A stretch of 64,000 nucleotides of DNA from CBDATG01 sp965200145 (GCA_965200145.1 CBDATG010000003.1:496001-560000); one strand, 5' to 3'; positions 31,972 to 41,809 are shown, numbered from the stretch's first letter. Numbers and translations are program-made. Notes: generated by a model not told the origin, from the sequence alone.

Positions 31972-34701
31972 ATGTTCAGGTTGACCTACAGGATTGCGAT
32001 TTCGTTGGTGGTTGCGTTCGGTTTCGTTTGCGTAGGGCTTGTTTGGTTTGCAGAACGGGCAGATGCGGTGTCATGTGAGCACGATCCGGCCTCGTCATTC
32101 GGAGACGGTTCGTACAGTACGGGTTGCGATCTTGTTGAAGGCGTTTACGTTGCGGAGGAAGTAGAGGATGTTTGCCGTGTCGTAGTAACTGAGTCTGACG
32201 GTACAACTCGTGTCTTGGCTTGGGTTGGTCGTGCTGTTCTTGAGATTGACCGGGGTTCGGCTTGGTCGGGTGTGTCTGGGATGTCAAGCATAGAATCGGA
32301 TGGATGCGGGATGTGGCATAGGCGCACCCAGGCGATCGGTCCGGGTTTCGGAGAGTTCAGGAGCGGTGCGTATGAGGTTGGGAGAGACATTGAACCGGGA
32401 GTGTATGAATCGTCTGCGTCTTCGGAGCGTTGTTTCTGGTTCTATGTTCGTGACTGGAGCTACCGCGACCCGAGTGCCACGGAGGTTGTCGTTTGGCTGG
32501 TCGGTCGTCCGGTGGTTGAGATACCTGATGATGCTGTTGGTTTCTATTCTGCACGATGCGGTACCTGGAGCCCGCGTCCTGCGGGCGTGCCGGTAGCGCC
32601 TGCTTCCGTCTTCGCGGACGGGTCTTATGTCACAGGGGTTGACATTGCGCCTGGTCGGTACGTGTCTGAAGGTGCAGGAACGGGCATTGAGTGCGTCTGG
32701 CATCGGACTAGCCCGGTCGCGTCGGGCGCGGAAGGATTAGGCATCGGCGGGCATCGGTCAACGGGCAGGCAGGTTGTTGAGATTTCGGAAGCTGATATCG
32801 GATTTTACTCGGACGGTTGCGGCGAGTGGAGTCTGTTCTCAGAGGAGAGTGACTCCGTGCCGCGTTGGTCGGAGTTCGGCGATGGCACATACATTGTGGA
32901 CGCGGATATCGCGGCAGAGACTTACGTTGCGGATGCCGTCGTTGGTCGGCATTGCGAGTGGGAGGTGCTATCAGGATTCGGAGGTTCGGGCTCGGACGTA
33001 TCTCGTTCTGGTGTCGGAGTCTTGCGCGGGATCGTGAAGATTGAGGCGGATGATACGGGATTCCGATCGTCTGGATGCGGTCTGTGGCGTGCTTTGGACA
33101 GTGAGCGAACGGGGGAGCCGTTGCACACGTTTCCAGACGGTGAGTACGTGGTTGGTGTTCATATTGAGCCTGGTCTATACGTAAGCAATGGTGCGCCGGT
33201 TGGTCGTTGCTTCTGGCGGCGTTTCTCTGGTTTCACCTGGGATGATAGCGAGGTGCTGGGCTTGCGTAACCAAGTAGGGAGGGTTGTTGTGCGGATTCCA
33301 GAAAGTGATGCGGGGTTTGAGTCGTTAGGTTGTGGCACTTGGCGTCGCGTAACTGACCTCGCAATTGGAGGAGTGCCGTCGACGTGGTTTGGTTCTGGAT
33401 CTTGGATGGTTGGTTCGGAGGTTCGTCCTGGTTTGTATTCGTCACGGCTGGGAGTAGACGACATCTGTTTCTGGGGCAGATATTCGGATTTCACGGGTTC
33501 GGCGGAGGATTTGCTTGCGGCTGGCGTGGCGCAACACAACGCGTTGGTGTTGGTAGATGCCGGCGATGTTGGGGTTTACTCAGACGGTTGCGGTATTTGG
33601 GTGTTGGCGTCTGCGCTACCGGAGCGTGTGGCGGTTGACTCATTCGGAGACGGCGTTTACCTCGTGGGGTCGGAGGTGTTACCCGGGACTTATGTGTCGG
33701 ATAGTCGGCTTGACGAGCCGTGTGTCTGGTCTCGTCTGTCGGGATTTCGTGGGACGGAGATTGAACGGATAGCGACGATCAGTTCAGATGGCGTGGGTAT
33801 AGTAACGATCTTGGAGTCGGATGCGGGATTCCGTTCTTGGGGATGCGACCATTGGCGTGTTTTGGAGCCGTTGGGTGACGAGGATACGGGGGATATGGCG
33901 ACGAGTTCGTTCGGGGATGGGATGCATCTAGTAGGGCGTGATATTGCGCCTGGGGTGTACCGAGCGGCGGAGCATGTATCGACGCGTTGCAGATGGGTAC
34001 GCCTGTCGGACTGGAGCTGGACGGTGGGCGTTGTTGCGGAACGCGAGCAACGCGAGCGGGCGGTTGCAGAGATCGCGGTTACAGATGCGGGATTCTTCTC
34101 GGAGGGTTGCGGTGAGTGGGTGCTGGTTGATGGGTCAGCGGCTGATGACGGTGCAGTGCCTGCGACAGGGTTCGGCGACGGGTCTCACCGCGTCGGCGTG
34201 GATATCAGCGCTGGTCTGTATCGATCTAATCAGCAGTTCGAGGTCGGCGATTGTCGTTGGGCGCGGCTTTCTGGCTTCGGCGGGACTCAGTCGGGCATCA
34301 TTACCAGCGGTGGCTCGGCAGATGGCGACTGGTATGTTGAGGTCAAGGGGGATGATGCGGGATTTGAGTCTAGCGGTTGCGGTGCGTGGAGTCTGGTTGA
34401 TGACACTGATGCGGAAGTAGCGCTGAGTTTGGCGGCGGAGTTCTGGGATGGTGCTTATCGCGTCGGTCAAGACATCGCCGCGGGTGTATATGTGTCGGAC
34501 ATTGGGACGGCGCGATATCGTGATGGTGAGTTTGTGCCTGCTTGCCGCTGGAGTCGCGTGTCTGGTTTCGGTCACGGTGACCGAGACGAGATTGAGGCAC
34601 AATCAGGTTGGGGTGAGCAGCGAGTGGATGTGATGGCAGGCGATGCGGGGTTCGTGTCAACGGGGTGTGGTGTATGGCGGCTCGTGGGTGCTGGGAGTTA
34701 G
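31972..34701 (+). CDS. Secreted protein of ten ~75-95-residue repeats
   Basis: About 909 residues. An N-terminal hydrophobic segment (ISLVVAFGFVCVGLVWFAE) acts as a signal peptide. The rest is ten tandem modules, each running from a FGDGxYxVGxDIxPGxY strand through a C-(x)W-x-R-x-SGF core to DAGFxSxGCGxW. Each module keeps a pair of cysteines, which suggests one disulfide per repeat in an oxidising, extracellular place. The first repeat is degenerate. The family looks like a surface or adhesion protein, but I cannot name it. It ends four bases inside the convergent PIN gene. Confidence 0.8.
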   Translation: MFRLTYRIAISLVVAFGFVCVGLVWFAERADAVSCEHDPASSFGDGSYSTGCDLVEGVYVAEEVEDVCRVVVTESDGTTRVLAWVGRAVLEIDRGSAWSGVSGMSSIESDGCGMWHRRTQAIGPGFGEFRSGAYEVGRDIEPGVYESSASSERCFWFYVRDWSYRDPSATEVVVWLVGRPVVEIPDDAVGFYSARCGTWSPRPAGVPVAPASVFADGSYVTGVDIAPGRYVSEGAGTGIECVWHRTSPVASGAEGLGIGGHRSTGRQVVEISEADIGFYSDGCGEWSLFSEESDSVPRWSEFGDGTYIVDADIAAETYVADAVVGRHCEWEVLSGFGGSGSDVSRSGVGVLRGIVKIEADDTGFRSSGCGLWRALDSERTGEPLHTFPDGEYVVGVHIEPGLYVSNGAPVGRCFWRRFSGFTWDDSEVLGLRNQVGRVVVRIPESDAGFESLGCGTWRRVTDLAIGGVPSTWFGSGSWMVGSEVRPGLYSSRLGVDDICFWGRYSDFTGSAEDLLAAGVAQHNALVLVDAGDVGVYSDGCGIWVLASALPERVAVDSFGDGVYLVGSEVLPGTYVSDSRLDEPCVWSRLSGFRGTEIERIATISSDGVGIVTILESDAGFRSWGCDHWRVLEPLGDEDTGDMATSSFGDGMHLVGRDIAPGVYRAAEHVSTRCRWVRLSDWSWTVGVVAEREQRERAVAEIAVTDAGFFSEGCGEWVLVDGSAADDGAVPATGFGDGSHRVGVDISAGLYRSNQQFEVGDCRWARLSGFGGTQSGIITSGGSADGDWYVEVKGDDAGFESSGCGAWSLVDDTDAEVALSLAAEFWDGAYRVGQDIAAGVYVSDIGTARYRDGEFVPACRWSRVSGFGHGDRDEIEAQSGWGEQRVDVMAGDAGFVSTGCGVWRLVGAGS

Positions 34702-35192
34702 GGGAGGGGTTGGTTTGCAAATGTGAGTACGAACGCGGAGGGAGACAACGCGGTCACGCCCATGGCGAAACATGCTGCTTCGTATTGGTCGTCTCTGACG
34801 ACGATAGCGACTTTCTGGTTACCTAATGCCTCATCGTTGAACGCCACGGCGGAGCATAATCCTTCCATGTCGGCGGCTGAATTTTGGACAGAAGGAAGAT
34901 GGTTGGTGCGCTCTGAAACCGATCGATACCTTAGCGCCGCGTCCGGGGGATCTGTAGGTTGTGTAAGTTTCCTATTGTCTCTGACCCATTCCGCGATCAC
35001 ATCTGACCTTGTCAACACCTCTTCGGCTACTGCTGGTGTGACCCATATGAGCTGATTTCGTGCGAGCTGAGTTAACTTCCCTGGTTGCATCCTGCGTCTT
35101 CCAGTCGGCGGGTCGTTTGGCCGTTTCGCGCCGAGCATTTCGATCAAGGCCGAGGCATCCAAAATGAACTTCCAGCTCTGGGAATCCGTCAT
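34698..35192 (-). CDS. PIN-like domain protein (probable toxin)
   Basis: 164 residues from the ATG at 35192, which overlaps the stop of the upstream ImmA/IrrE gene (TGATG). It opens with KFILDASALIEM and ends with VVRDDQYEAACFAMGVTALS, the first and last acidic boxes of a PIN (RNase H-like) nuclease, similar to DUF4411 members. PIN toxins cleave RNA. The coupled upstream gene is the likely partner that controls it. Confidence 0.7.
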   Translation of the reverse strand: MTDSQSWKFILDASALIEMLGAKRPNDPPTGRRRMQPGKLTQLARNQLIWVTPAVAEEVLTRSDVIAEWVRDNRKLTQPTDPPDAALRYRSVSERTNHLPSVQNSAADMEGLCSAVAFNDEALGNQKVAIVVRDDQYEAACFAMGVTALSPSAFVLTFANQPLP

Positions 35193-36358
35193 CAAGAGAC
35201 GATCTCCCAAAGGTCATCGAGTTTGAGGTTTGAGGGGAAGTAATCAAGGATTTCGCCCTCGCCTACGAGGTTGGTGTCGAGCGCGCTCTCAAGCAGGGCC
35301 ACTGCCTTGTTGCCGAGGTATCCGTGAAACAGCTCGGACATTGACCGCCGCGGCCTCGTAGCACCGGCCTTGGCCGAGAACATGGGTTTTTCGAACCCGG
35401 TGCGGCTATAACCGCTTGATTCAACTATTCCCAACTCCTGCAGTCGGATGCCTAGCATCTGTGAGCTAACCTTAAAGGTTTGCTTCAAGACTGTTCGAGT
35501 AGCCCGCGGGGAAGACTTGAGTGACTGTCTGAACTCCAAACTGCTTGCGATTTCTCGAACCCACTCCTCTGGCACCAGTGTCTCCGCGGCGATTCTGTTC
35601 ATACGCGCTTCAGTTTGGTTGTTTTCTATCCGCGTGTCACACAGATAACCTCCGGAGTGTCTGTGTGATAGGTGTGCGAGCTCGTGGATGAGGGTAAAGA
35701 TACGGGCAGGGGACCGGTCCTGAGTGCTCAAGGCGATGGCAGGTGGTCCACCAGTGTCCCACCGCGCCGCGCCGCGCAACACATCGAGGTCAAAGGGCAA
35801 AGTGAATACGAAGACACCACATCGGCTCACCCGTTCGGTCCACTCTGCGATGGCATGTCTCTCGTCCTGCCACGATGCCTGAACCTCAGTCGTAACCCCC
35901 AATGTAGTCCTGAAATCGCTCGCGATCTGCTTTGTTGACTTGCCAGTTGCAATAGGCACGCGAGTCGTTTCGGATTCGCCGAACCTTGCTTGCAGTTCGG
36001 TCACCAGTTCATAAAAATTGGTGAATTGGTGAATGTGCCTCCGGTCCGCGTAACTTAGATCGCGCGGTTTGCCGCCCGGCGGAGCGCGAAAGTCCTTGAG
36101 CGGCTCTTCAGGTGGCTCATTCTTAAACAGAGCGGCAAACGGGAACATCGTCGCTTTAGTGAACGCGTATGACTCACCCCAAGTCATGCCTCTACTACCG
36201 CTTTCCCACAACTCAATATCAGTCTGCGTTATCGTACTTTGCTCCATTCGCCTAAGGTATGGGTTGACCTTGCTCACCAGCTCTTCGCGGGTAAGTGAGA
36301 CGCGCTCGCGGGCGAACAAAGCGGCACTGGGAACGATGTCTAGATGACCTGAGAACAC
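35192..36358 (-). CDS. XRE-like/ImmA-IrrE metallopeptidase family protein
   Basis: 388 residues. The N-terminal ~80 residues look like a Cro/CI-type helix-turn-helix (LTREELVSKVNPYLRRMEQ, ITQTDIELWESG). The ImmA/IrrE zinc-protease motif is LIHELAHLSHRH (His ~224), with the third ligand likely in TEARMNRIAAETLVP. Members pair with DUF4411/PIN genes in toxin-antitoxin-like units; the next gene overlaps by one base and fits that. Confidence 0.8.
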   Translation of the reverse strand: MFSGHLDIVPSAALFARERVSLTREELVSKVNPYLRRMEQSTITQTDIELWESGSRGMTWGESYAFTKATMFPFAALFKNEPPEEPLKDFRAPPGGKPRDLSYADRRHIHQFTNFYELVTELQARFGESETTRVPIATGKSTKQIASDFRTTLGVTTEVQASWQDERHAIAEWTERVSRCGVFVFTLPFDLDVLRGAARWDTGGPPAIALSTQDRSPARIFTLIHELAHLSHRHSGGYLCDTRIENNQTEARMNRIAAETLVPEEWVREIASSLEFRQSLKSSPRATRTVLKQTFKVSSQMLGIRLQELGIVESSGYSRTGFEKPMFSAKAGATRPRRSMSELFHGYLGNKAVALLESALDTNLVGEGEILDYFPSNLKLDDLWEIVS

Positions 36359-36427
36359 ATCAGTGTCGGATCGATACTGCGAAGCAGGATGCTGTAGTCA
36401 GACAAACGTGGCATAACCACCCGTCGC

Positions 36428-37627
36428 CTAGCTCACCTCCGCCAGGGCGGCGGACAGGATGGTTACTGCTGCGTCTATCTCTTCGGTGGTTGCGTTTAGT
36501 GGCGGCATGAAGCGGATGGTGTTCGGGCGTACTGCGTTTAGGAGTAGTCCGTTTGGTAGGCACTCGCCTACTACGTTGGCTGATATGTCGCTCTTGAACT
36601 CAACTGCTATCAGCATGCCCATTCCGCGCACTTGGTTTATCTGAGGGTGTTCTTCCTTCAAGGCGTTGAGTTTGCCCATTAGGTATTCGCCGTTCCTCAT
36701 GGCTTGCCCAGCGCCATCTTCCTCTTGAAGTGCCATTGCACCGGCGGCACCGGCGGCCGTTGTCAGTGCGTTTCCGCCGAAAGTTGAGCCGTGGTCGCCC
36801 GGTTCAAGTACGGAGCAAACCTCCTTGCAGGCGAATGCGCCTAGTGGTGCACCCGCGCCCAGTGCTTTGCCCAGTGTCATGACATCTGGCTCTACGCCGT
36901 CGAATCTCTGGTATCCGAAGGTTGTTCCTAGCCTTCCCATTCCAGTCTGGACTTCATCAAGCATGAACAGGATGTTGCGTTCCTGACAGAAGTCTTGGAC
37001 GCGTTTGAGGTAATCGTCGTCGGGGATGTTCACACCACCTTCGCCCTGCACGGGTTCTAGCAGTACTGCACATGTTCTGCCTTCTTCGTATGCCGCTTCG
37101 ATGGCATCAAAGTCGTTGTAGGGGACATTGACGAATCCTGGCATTAGAGGAGTCCAGTTGTCTTGGTAGTGTGGCTGACCGGTTGCGGCCATCATGGCCT
37201 GTGTTCGACCGTGGAACGAGTCGAGAGCGGTGATGATCTCGTACGCGCCGTTGAGGTTCTTTCGCCCCCACTTTCTTGCGAGTTTCGCAGCTCCTTCATT
37301 GGCTTCTGCGCCAGAGTTGCAGAAGAAGACTCTGTCAATATGTGAGTTTTCGACGATGAACTGCGCGAGTGGTAGTTGCGGCGTTGTGTAGAAGAGGTTG
37401 GACATCTGCATGATCGCGCCGGCTTGGTCGCTGATTGCCTTGGTGACCTTTGGGTGCGAGTGCCCCATGTTGAGTACTGCCCAGCCGGCAGTGAAGTCTA
37501 AGTATGACTTTCCTTCGGTGTCGAAGACCCTTGAGCCTTCGCCACGGACCAAGACGGGAGGCATGCGCCTCACTACCTGCATGTAGTACTGGGCTTCGAG
37601 GTCTTTGTAGTGCTGTGCGGTATGCAT
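36428..37627 (-). CDS. argD: Acetylornithine/succinylornithine-type aminotransferase
   Basis: 399 residues from the ATG at 37627 (MHTAQHYKDLEAQYYMQ); a longer frame to 37777 adds 50 unsupported residues. It is a class III PLP enzyme with FCNSGAEANEGAAKLAR, LLEPVQGEGGVNIP, MLDEVQTGMGRLG and the PLP lysine in TLGKALGAGAPLGA. In arginine synthesis it transaminates N-acetylglutamate semialdehyde. argG is nearby, which supports the call, though other ornithine-type substrates are possible. Confidence 0.85.
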   Translation of the reverse strand: MHTAQHYKDLEAQYYMQVVRRMPPVLVRGEGSRVFDTEGKSYLDFTAGWAVLNMGHSHPKVTKAISDQAGAIMQMSNLFYTTPQLPLAQFIVENSHIDRVFFCNSGAEANEGAAKLARKWGRKNLNGAYEIITALDSFHGRTQAMMAATGQPHYQDNWTPLMPGFVNVPYNDFDAIEAAYEEGRTCAVLLEPVQGEGGVNIPDDDYLKRVQDFCQERNILFMLDEVQTGMGRLGTTFGYQRFDGVEPDVMTLGKALGAGAPLGAFACKEVCSVLEPGDHGSTFGGNALTTAAGAAGAMALQEEDGAGQAMRNGEYLMGKLNALKEEHPQINQVRGMGMLIAVEFKSDISANVVGECLPNGLLLNAVRPNTIRFMPPLNATTEEIDAAVTILSAALAEVS

Positions 37628-37733
37628 TTGATGTGTCCGATCTTCGCTGATTGGCGTATGGTGTCGATATGCACTCAATATATCGCACGCGTTCTGTATC
37701 GCTCGCTCGGTGCCGTCGCGTTCAGTGTTTGTG

Positions 37734-38336
37734 CTACGGTCGCTGGTAGGAATCTGGTCGGTCGCCGCGTCTGTCACGCGGGATTTCGATTAGCACTAAG
37801 CGTGCGAGCATCATTGCGCCGATGAGTGCGAGCCCGAATATGACATTCCAGCCGGGTCCGGTCAAAAGGGCGATAGCTAGAGCGAGAGCTGCGAGTCCGG
37901 CGGCGGCACGCGGACCGGAACGGAATATCGCGAGTAGTGCGATGCCGGCTCCTACGGTAGCTATTGCCCACATTCCCTGGAGAGCCATTACTCCGCCAAC
38001 TCCCGCCGCTAGTCCTGCGCCGCCGCGAAATCTGAGAAAGACCGGGAACCATACACCGATGACGGTTGCGGCTGCTACTATCGGTAGCATGTAATCTGGT
38101 GTGCCTATCCAGCGTGCGATGTATACGGGTGCGATGCCTTTGGCGATGTCGAGCAAGAAGACAGTGGCACCTTGCCACCTGCCAACTTCGCGGAATACGT
38201 TAGAGGCTCCGGGGTTGCCAGTGCCGACTGCGAATATGTCGATGCCTTGAGCGCGGGTGAGTATGACTGCGACTGGGATGGATCCGATGATGTATGCGAG
38301 AGTCAGGGATGCGGCTAGGGGTATGTAGGGGTTCAT
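37734..38336 (-). CDS. plsY: Glycerol-3-phosphate acyltransferase PlsY
   Basis: 200 residues, an integral membrane protein with about five hydrophobic helices. It has AYIIGSIPVAVILTR, GTGNPGASNVFREVGRWQGA and RFRGGAGLAAGVGG, the three PlsY motifs. The third motif has GGAG where GGKG is usual. It transfers an acyl group from acyl-phosphate to glycerol 3-phosphate in phospholipid synthesis. Its ATG overlaps the methyltransferase stop by four bases. Confidence 0.9.
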   Translation of the reverse strand: MNPYIPLAASLTLAYIIGSIPVAVILTRAQGIDIFAVGTGNPGASNVFREVGRWQGATVFLLDIAKGIAPVYIARWIGTPDYMLPIVAAATVIGVWFPVFLRFRGGAGLAAGVGGVMALQGMWAIATVGAGIALLAIFRSGPRAAAGLAALALAIALLTGPGWNVIFGLALIGAMMLARLVLIEIPRDRRGDRPDSYQRP

Positions 38337-39229
38337 GAATGCGTTAGTGAGCTTTGGATTTGGTTGACCCGAGTTGACGCAGTGTCAATGTAGTCTTGCA
38401 CCAGCTCATATCCGATGTATGTCCTTCCGGTTTCAGTGGCTGCGATTGCGGTTGCACCTGAGCCCATGAACGGGTCTAGGATGACCTCGTCGGAAAACGT
38501 ATAGAGGTTGATGAGTCTGCGTGGTAGTTCTACGGGAAATGGTGCGGGATGATTTGCGCGCTTTGCGGACATGGCGGGGAACGTCCAGACGCTTTTTGTG
38601 AGTTCTAGGAACTCGTCTCGCGAGATTGTTGGTTTGCGGTCGTCGGTCTTTCGTCTGCCGAAGGGTGGTTTCTGGAAGACGAGGATGTACTCATGAGTGT
38701 CTCGCAGAGTTGGGTTAGCGGGGGACATCCAGCTGCCCCATGCTGTTGATTGCCCGCTCATTCCTTTGTCCCATATGATCTCTCCGCGCATAAGGAATCC
38801 GATTTCAGATGCGGCTTCGATGATGTAAGCGTGCAGAGGGATGTACGGTTTTCTGCCAATGTTTGCGATGTTGACACATGCGCGACCGCCGGAGACCAGC
38901 ACCCTGTACGTCTCAGCGAGCACTGATGCGATGAGGGCCATGTGGTCGGCAACCGAGAGTTCGACGTCGTATTGCTTTCCGACGTTGTATGGCGGTGACG
39001 TGACCATCAGGTGGACGGCGCGGTCTGGGATTGCGCTCATATCCTCGCTGGAGGCTCTGATTATGGTGTTCGCGATATCTGGAGGCAGTTGGTTTTCTGG
39101 CTCGAGTCGTGCGTCAATCTCGCCGTTGTGCCATAGAGGTGTCAGTTTGCGTTCGTAGTATGTGGTTGCGTCGTGATTGACGCGCTGGCTCGTTCCGAAC
39201 GCGCTTGTTTTGGTTCCGCGTGGGCTCAC
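38333..39229 (-). CDS. Orphan DNA methyltransferase (beta class)
   Basis: 298 residues with motif IV VTSPPYNVGKQY (~82-93) and motif I ILDPFMGSGATAIAA (~257-271), in that order. The NYG-free TSPPY box suits N4-cytosine or N6-adenine transfer. No nuclease gene adjoins it; it is coupled to plsY by a four-base overlap. It is likely an orphan regulatory or self-protecting methylase. Confidence 0.85.
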   Translation of the reverse strand: MSPRGTKTSAFGTSQRVNHDATTYYERKLTPLWHNGEIDARLEPENQLPPDIANTIIRASSEDMSAIPDRAVHLMVTSPPYNVGKQYDVELSVADHMALIASVLAETYRVLVSGGRACVNIANIGRKPYIPLHAYIIEAASEIGFLMRGEIIWDKGMSGQSTAWGSWMSPANPTLRDTHEYILVFQKPPFGRRKTDDRKPTISRDEFLELTKSVWTFPAMSAKRANHPAPFPVELPRRLINLYTFSDEVILDPFMGSGATAIAATETGRTYIGYELVQDYIDTASTRVNQIQSSLTHS

Positions 39230-39254
39230 TGGTCGATTTAGCGGGGTGGTCTGC

Positions 39255-40253
39255 TCATCCCGGGAGACTTCCTGTGCAACGTAGTATGGTCTCTTGGACT
39301 TGCAGCTCGTGGTCTAGCGTGCGTAGCGGAGGTGCGCCGTCTTCGATAGTGGCGACGAATGCGGCGAAGGTGTCAACGTAGCGTGGACGGTCTTCAAGCG
39401 GGATGATGTTGATGCCCGCGTTGTAGTCCTCTACGGGGCTTGTGGTGCACAGTCGGAGTTTGTCGGCGGGTTCGAACGGTTCCATGATCGCGGAAGCCTC
39501 GGTTCCGTACACATCGAATCTGCGTGCCATCGGGCGCGGTTCCATCGCGGCGATGTCAACGGTTGCGATTGCGTTCGGGTATTCGAGCACAGCTAGAGTG
39601 TTGTCGCTGAAGTTGCGGGTTTGTGAAGTTGCGTTCTGCAGGAAAGATGTGACACGTTGCGGTCTGCCTAGGAGCCATACGATCTGGTCGAGCATGTGTC
39701 CGCCGAGGTCGTAGAGCACGCCGCCTCTGTGGTATGCGAGCCCTTGTCGGTCCGTGAACTGTCCGCCGTCTGACCTTTCTGGCAACCATGTGGACATGTG
39801 AGCGCGTATCTGGAAGACATGTCCGAGTAGTCCGGAGTGTGTCCAGTTTGCGATGCGTTCGAAGCCGTCGTGCTTGCGGAACATGTATCCGAGCGTTACT
39901 TGTAGATTCTGTGCGCGTGCTGATTCGATGACGCGGAGGAATCGGTAGTAGTCGTCACCAGCGGGTTTGTCGTAGAAGCAGTGTTTTCCGGCGTTAACAA
40001 TTGCTTCGGTGTGTGCGAGACTCTCTCGGTTTGCGCCTTCCGATGCGACGGCGGTTATGGAGTCGTCTTCTAGGATGTCGTTGAAGTTGTCGATCCAGTC
40101 GACGCCTTGCCACGGTTCGGATTCCATGCACCATCGCTGTCGTTGAGGGTCGGGTTCATGGCACCCGACGACTTCAACATCAGGGTTATCCTGCATGACT
40201 TTGAGCACGCCTAGCGCGTGTCCATGTTTGGTGCCTATCTGTGCGACTCGCAT
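39255..40253 (-). CDS. Gfo/Idh/MocA-family oxidoreductase
   Basis: 332 residues. It starts MRVAQIGTKHGHALGVLKVM (a variant Rossmann loop) and has the family stretches AGKHCFYDKPAG and the C-terminal GGVLYDLGGHMLDQIVWLLG. Enzymes of this family oxidise sugars or inositols using NAD(P). The substrate here is unknown. It stands between trpF and the orphan methyltransferase. Confidence 0.85.
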   Translation of the reverse strand: MRVAQIGTKHGHALGVLKVMQDNPDVEVVGCHEPDPQRQRWCMESEPWQGVDWIDNFNDILEDDSITAVASEGANRESLAHTEAIVNAGKHCFYDKPAGDDYYRFLRVIESARAQNLQVTLGYMFRKHDGFERIANWTHSGLLGHVFQIRAHMSTWLPERSDGGQFTDRQGLAYHRGGVLYDLGGHMLDQIVWLLGRPQRVTSFLQNATSQTRNFSDNTLAVLEYPNAIATVDIAAMEPRPMARRFDVYGTEASAIMEPFEPADKLRLCTTSPVEDYNAGINIIPLEDRPRYVDTFAAFVATIEDGAPPLRTLDHELQVQETILRCTGSLPG

Positions 40254-40314
40254 TCGTGTTGGTCCGCGTGTTGGTGTGGGATCAGCCGCCTAACATGTTA
40301 CTTGCTTCGGCAGT

Positions 40315-41013
40315 CTAACAGGATGGTGCTGATTTAGCGTTCTGGATGAATCGGCGGACCTTATCCAAGTCTTTGATGCCGTCGGTTTCAACACCAGTTG
40401 ATACGTCAACACCCCAGGGCTTGAGTCGCTCAATGGCAGATGCCACGTTGTCGGGCGCTAATCCGCCGGCGAGCAGTACGTTATCGGCGTGCGCTATGCC
40501 CTCCGCGAGTTGCCAGTTGAATCGTTTCCCCGATCCTCCGGGAGCGTCGGTATCGTACGTGTCGAGGATGACGTGTTGGCCGGCGGTTAGGTGCGGGTTG
40601 ACGGTGGAGGCTAGTTGCGCGGCATTCGTGTCTGGTTTTACTCTTACCTGTCGGAAGATTGGTTTCCAGATTGCGCGTGTGTATGCTTCGTCCTCATCGC
40701 CGCATAGTTGTATGTAGTCTAGGTCAACCTGCTGTGCGACTCTGTTGACCCACTTGGCATCTTGGTTTCGGAACAGCCCGACCGTCTTCGCGACGTCGTC
40801 TCTAGCTCTGGTTTTCCGGTGGTCTCTAGTTCGTATTCGGTATCCTCGCACGATCTCCTGGCCTTGAAATGGAGTTAGTTGTCGGCGGACACCTTCGACG
40901 AAGACGAATCCGAGGAAGTCTGCGCCGGCACGAGCGGCAGTGAGTGCGGTGTCGCTGTCTCGTAGTCCGCAGATCTTGACGCGTGGCGTGTAGTTGTTGT
41001 CATACGATGGCAT
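40315..41013 (-). CDS. trpF: Phosphoribosylanthranilate isomerase
   Basis: 232 residues. It begins RVKICGLRDSDTALTAARAG, and it has the catalytic pair Cys in KICGL and Asp in LDTYDTDAPGGSGKRFNW. It isomerises phosphoribosylanthranilate in tryptophan synthesis. It overlaps the trpC stop by 14 bases. An insertion of about 30 residues, with the RTRDHRKTRARDD stretch, is longer than usual. Confidence 0.93.
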   Translation of the reverse strand: MPSYDNNYTPRVKICGLRDSDTALTAARAGADFLGFVFVEGVRRQLTPFQGQEIVRGYRIRTRDHRKTRARDDVAKTVGLFRNQDAKWVNRVAQQVDLDYIQLCGDEDEAYTRAIWKPIFRQVRVKPDTNAAQLASTVNPHLTAGQHVILDTYDTDAPGGSGKRFNWQLAEGIAHADNVLLAGGLAPDNVASAIERLKPWGVDVSTGVETDGIKDLDKVRRFIQNAKSAPSC

Positions 41014-41809
41014 TGGACATCTGTCTCACTAGTTGGCTGGGATCATTACCTGCGCGCATCAGTGACTCGCCGACGAGCACTGCATCTGCGCCTTCGTCTG
41101 CCATTTTTCGCACATCGTCGGCCGTCTTCATTCCTGATTCTGCAACTTTGATGGTGTCATCGGGGATCCGTCGTGCAAGTCTTGGGAATACGTCTAGGGA
41201 AGTCTCCAGCGTGTTGAGGTTGCGGTTGTTTATGCCGACGACCTTAGGCTCAGCAGCGGTCAAAGCAGTGTCAAGTTCTCGCGCATCAAAAACTTCTACT
41301 AGCGGTTCCATGCCTAGTCCAGTGGCGATTGAGTATAGGTCAGCATACTGCGCGCGGTCCAGGATAGCGATAATCAGGAGGACTGTGCTTGCACCGGCGG
41401 CTCGTGCTTCGAATATTTGGTACTCGTCTGACACGAAGTCTTTCTGCAGTACAGGAACGTTGCGTGCGTGTGCTACGTCGGCGGCGTTAATGAGGTCGGC
41501 GGTGCTCCCTTTGAAGTAATCGTATTCGGTGAGTACGGATACCGCGGCGGCACCGGCATCGCAGTAGACCTGGGCGCGTTGTGCGGGATCGAGGTCCGGA
41601 TCAAGTGTTCCGCCGGAAGGTGATGCACGTTTCATCTCTGCGATAACTGATACTCTGTCGCGGGAGCGTATTGCGGCTGGGAAGTCGATCGGTGGTGCGG
41701 CTTCGTCTGCAAGCTGGAGCATGTGTGCTTGCGGTGCGGTATGCTTTGCGCGTGCGATTCGCTTGCGTTTGGCGGCGACGATGCGCTGGAGTATGGAGTG
41801 GGGTGGCAT
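41000..41809 (-). CDS. trpC: Indole-3-glycerol phosphate synthase
   Basis: 269 residues, TIM barrel. Catalytic Lys and Glu are in VIAEMKRASPSGG, VLQKDFVSDEYQI and KVAESGMKT, with INNRNLNTLE as the loop. It makes the indole ring precursor. It is translated with trpF but separated from trpD by the Fic gene and the repeat array. Confidence 0.95.
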   Translation of the reverse strand: MPPHSILQRIVAAKRKRIARAKHTAPQAHMLQLADEAAPPIDFPAAIRSRDRVSVIAEMKRASPSGGTLDPDLDPAQRAQVYCDAGAAAVSVLTEYDYFKGSTADLINAADVAHARNVPVLQKDFVSDEYQIFEARAAGASTVLLIIAILDRAQYADLYSIATGLGMEPLVEVFDARELDTALTAAEPKVVGINNRNLNTLETSLDVFPRLARRIPDDTIKVAESGMKTADDVRKMADEGADAVLVGESLMRAGNDPSQLVRQMSNAIV

